Shown piece by piece: positions 61,691-62,000 of a DNA stretch of 62,000 nucleotides. The stretch spans positions 21,364,842 to 21,426,841 of the forward strand of contig NC_135549.1 of NCBI RefSeq assembly GCF_964340395.1. The letters are read 5' to 3'. The position numbers and the translations under genes are program-made. A model generated the notes under the pieces. The model ran no database searches, was not told the DNA's origin, and saw nothing but the letters and a program-made list of their open reading frames with translations. Numbering within the stretch: position 1 is the first letter of the stretch; every line of letters begins with the position of its first letter. The stretch is from Glandiceps talaboti (taxonomy: Eukaryota; Hemichordata; Enteropneusta; Spengelidae).

Positions 61691-62000
61691 TAAATTTTGT
61701 TCGGTCCGATTATAATAATTTTGTGTTATGAAATATTATCCACACATGGCCAGTTAATCTTGTTAAAAGATGTACTATTATGGTGTTGGGACTGAAAATC
61801 ATACTTCTGGAGGCAGTGTCAGAGTTCGTAATAATTTTGAATGATGAATAAGATTCATATTTCGCCTTTATGGGATAATTTCAATTCATGAAAGCATAGC
61901 TTGTTATGTCTTTAGCCGTAGTATGTGAAGAGAGACGACTTACAAATAACTCAGCAGGTGAATGGTATTCACAGCTGTAACCGACGACATTTGTGTGTTG

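Overview
This window is AT-rich animal (metazoan) nuclear DNA. It has spliced genes with GT-AG introns, polyadenylation signals, abundant microsatellites, fragmented LINEs, a DIRS/Ngaro-like tyrosine-recombinase retroelement and DNA transposons. The gene content and repeat style fit a marine invertebrate (invertebrate deuterostome or lophotrochozoan), but I cannot name the taxon from sequence alone. No CRISPR array, bacterial operon, rRNA gene or convincing tRNA gene was seen.

Layout. 1-10 kb: non-coding DNA rich in simple repeats. 10.06-13.33 kb (+): an intact four-exon UDP-glycosyltransferase (UGT) gene, 522 codons, with signal peptide and C-terminal membrane anchor. 15.8-32.5 kb (-): thirteen exons whose reading phases all match. 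They encode a WASP/N-WASP-type core (basic region, CRIB, GBD, proline-rich stretch, two WH2 motifs) that runs straight into a Neuralized-4-type Cys/His plus ADP-ribosyltransferase-like C-terminal module. Within it a tandem duplication of about 2.5-3.3 kb doubles the CRIB/GBD exons, and the duplication junction is itself an in-frame chimeric exon. 32.96-35.47 kb: a DNA transposon with 34-bp terminal inverted repeats and a broken ORF. 35.6-44.7 kb: a diverged 4-5 kb tandem duplication carrying repeated perfect X-box (RFX-type) motifs. 44.7-47.9 kb (-): a decayed APE-type LINE. 47.9-49.75 kb: a second LINE with an inverted 5' part. 50.9-52.7 kb (+): two UGT pseudogene fragments. 54.97-55.35 kb: a long CATA/CATC satellite. 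56.3-59.0 kb (+): DIRS/Ngaro-like remnants interrupted by a 667-bp MITE. 59.0-61.7 kb: two further LINE fragments in opposite orientation.

Most notable points. (1) The WASP-like exons and the NEURL4-C/ART-like exons form one continuous open splice chain, with no acidic VCA tail and no Neuralized (NHR) repeats between them. This suggests a fused or shuffled gene that would couple Rho-GTPase/actin input to an ART-like module. (2) The CRIB-GBD module is duplicated in frame. (3) The intact UGT lacks both residues of the usual His-Asp catalytic dyad, and its pseudogene relative shares the substitutions. All gene models are by-eye splice predictions and need transcript evidence.
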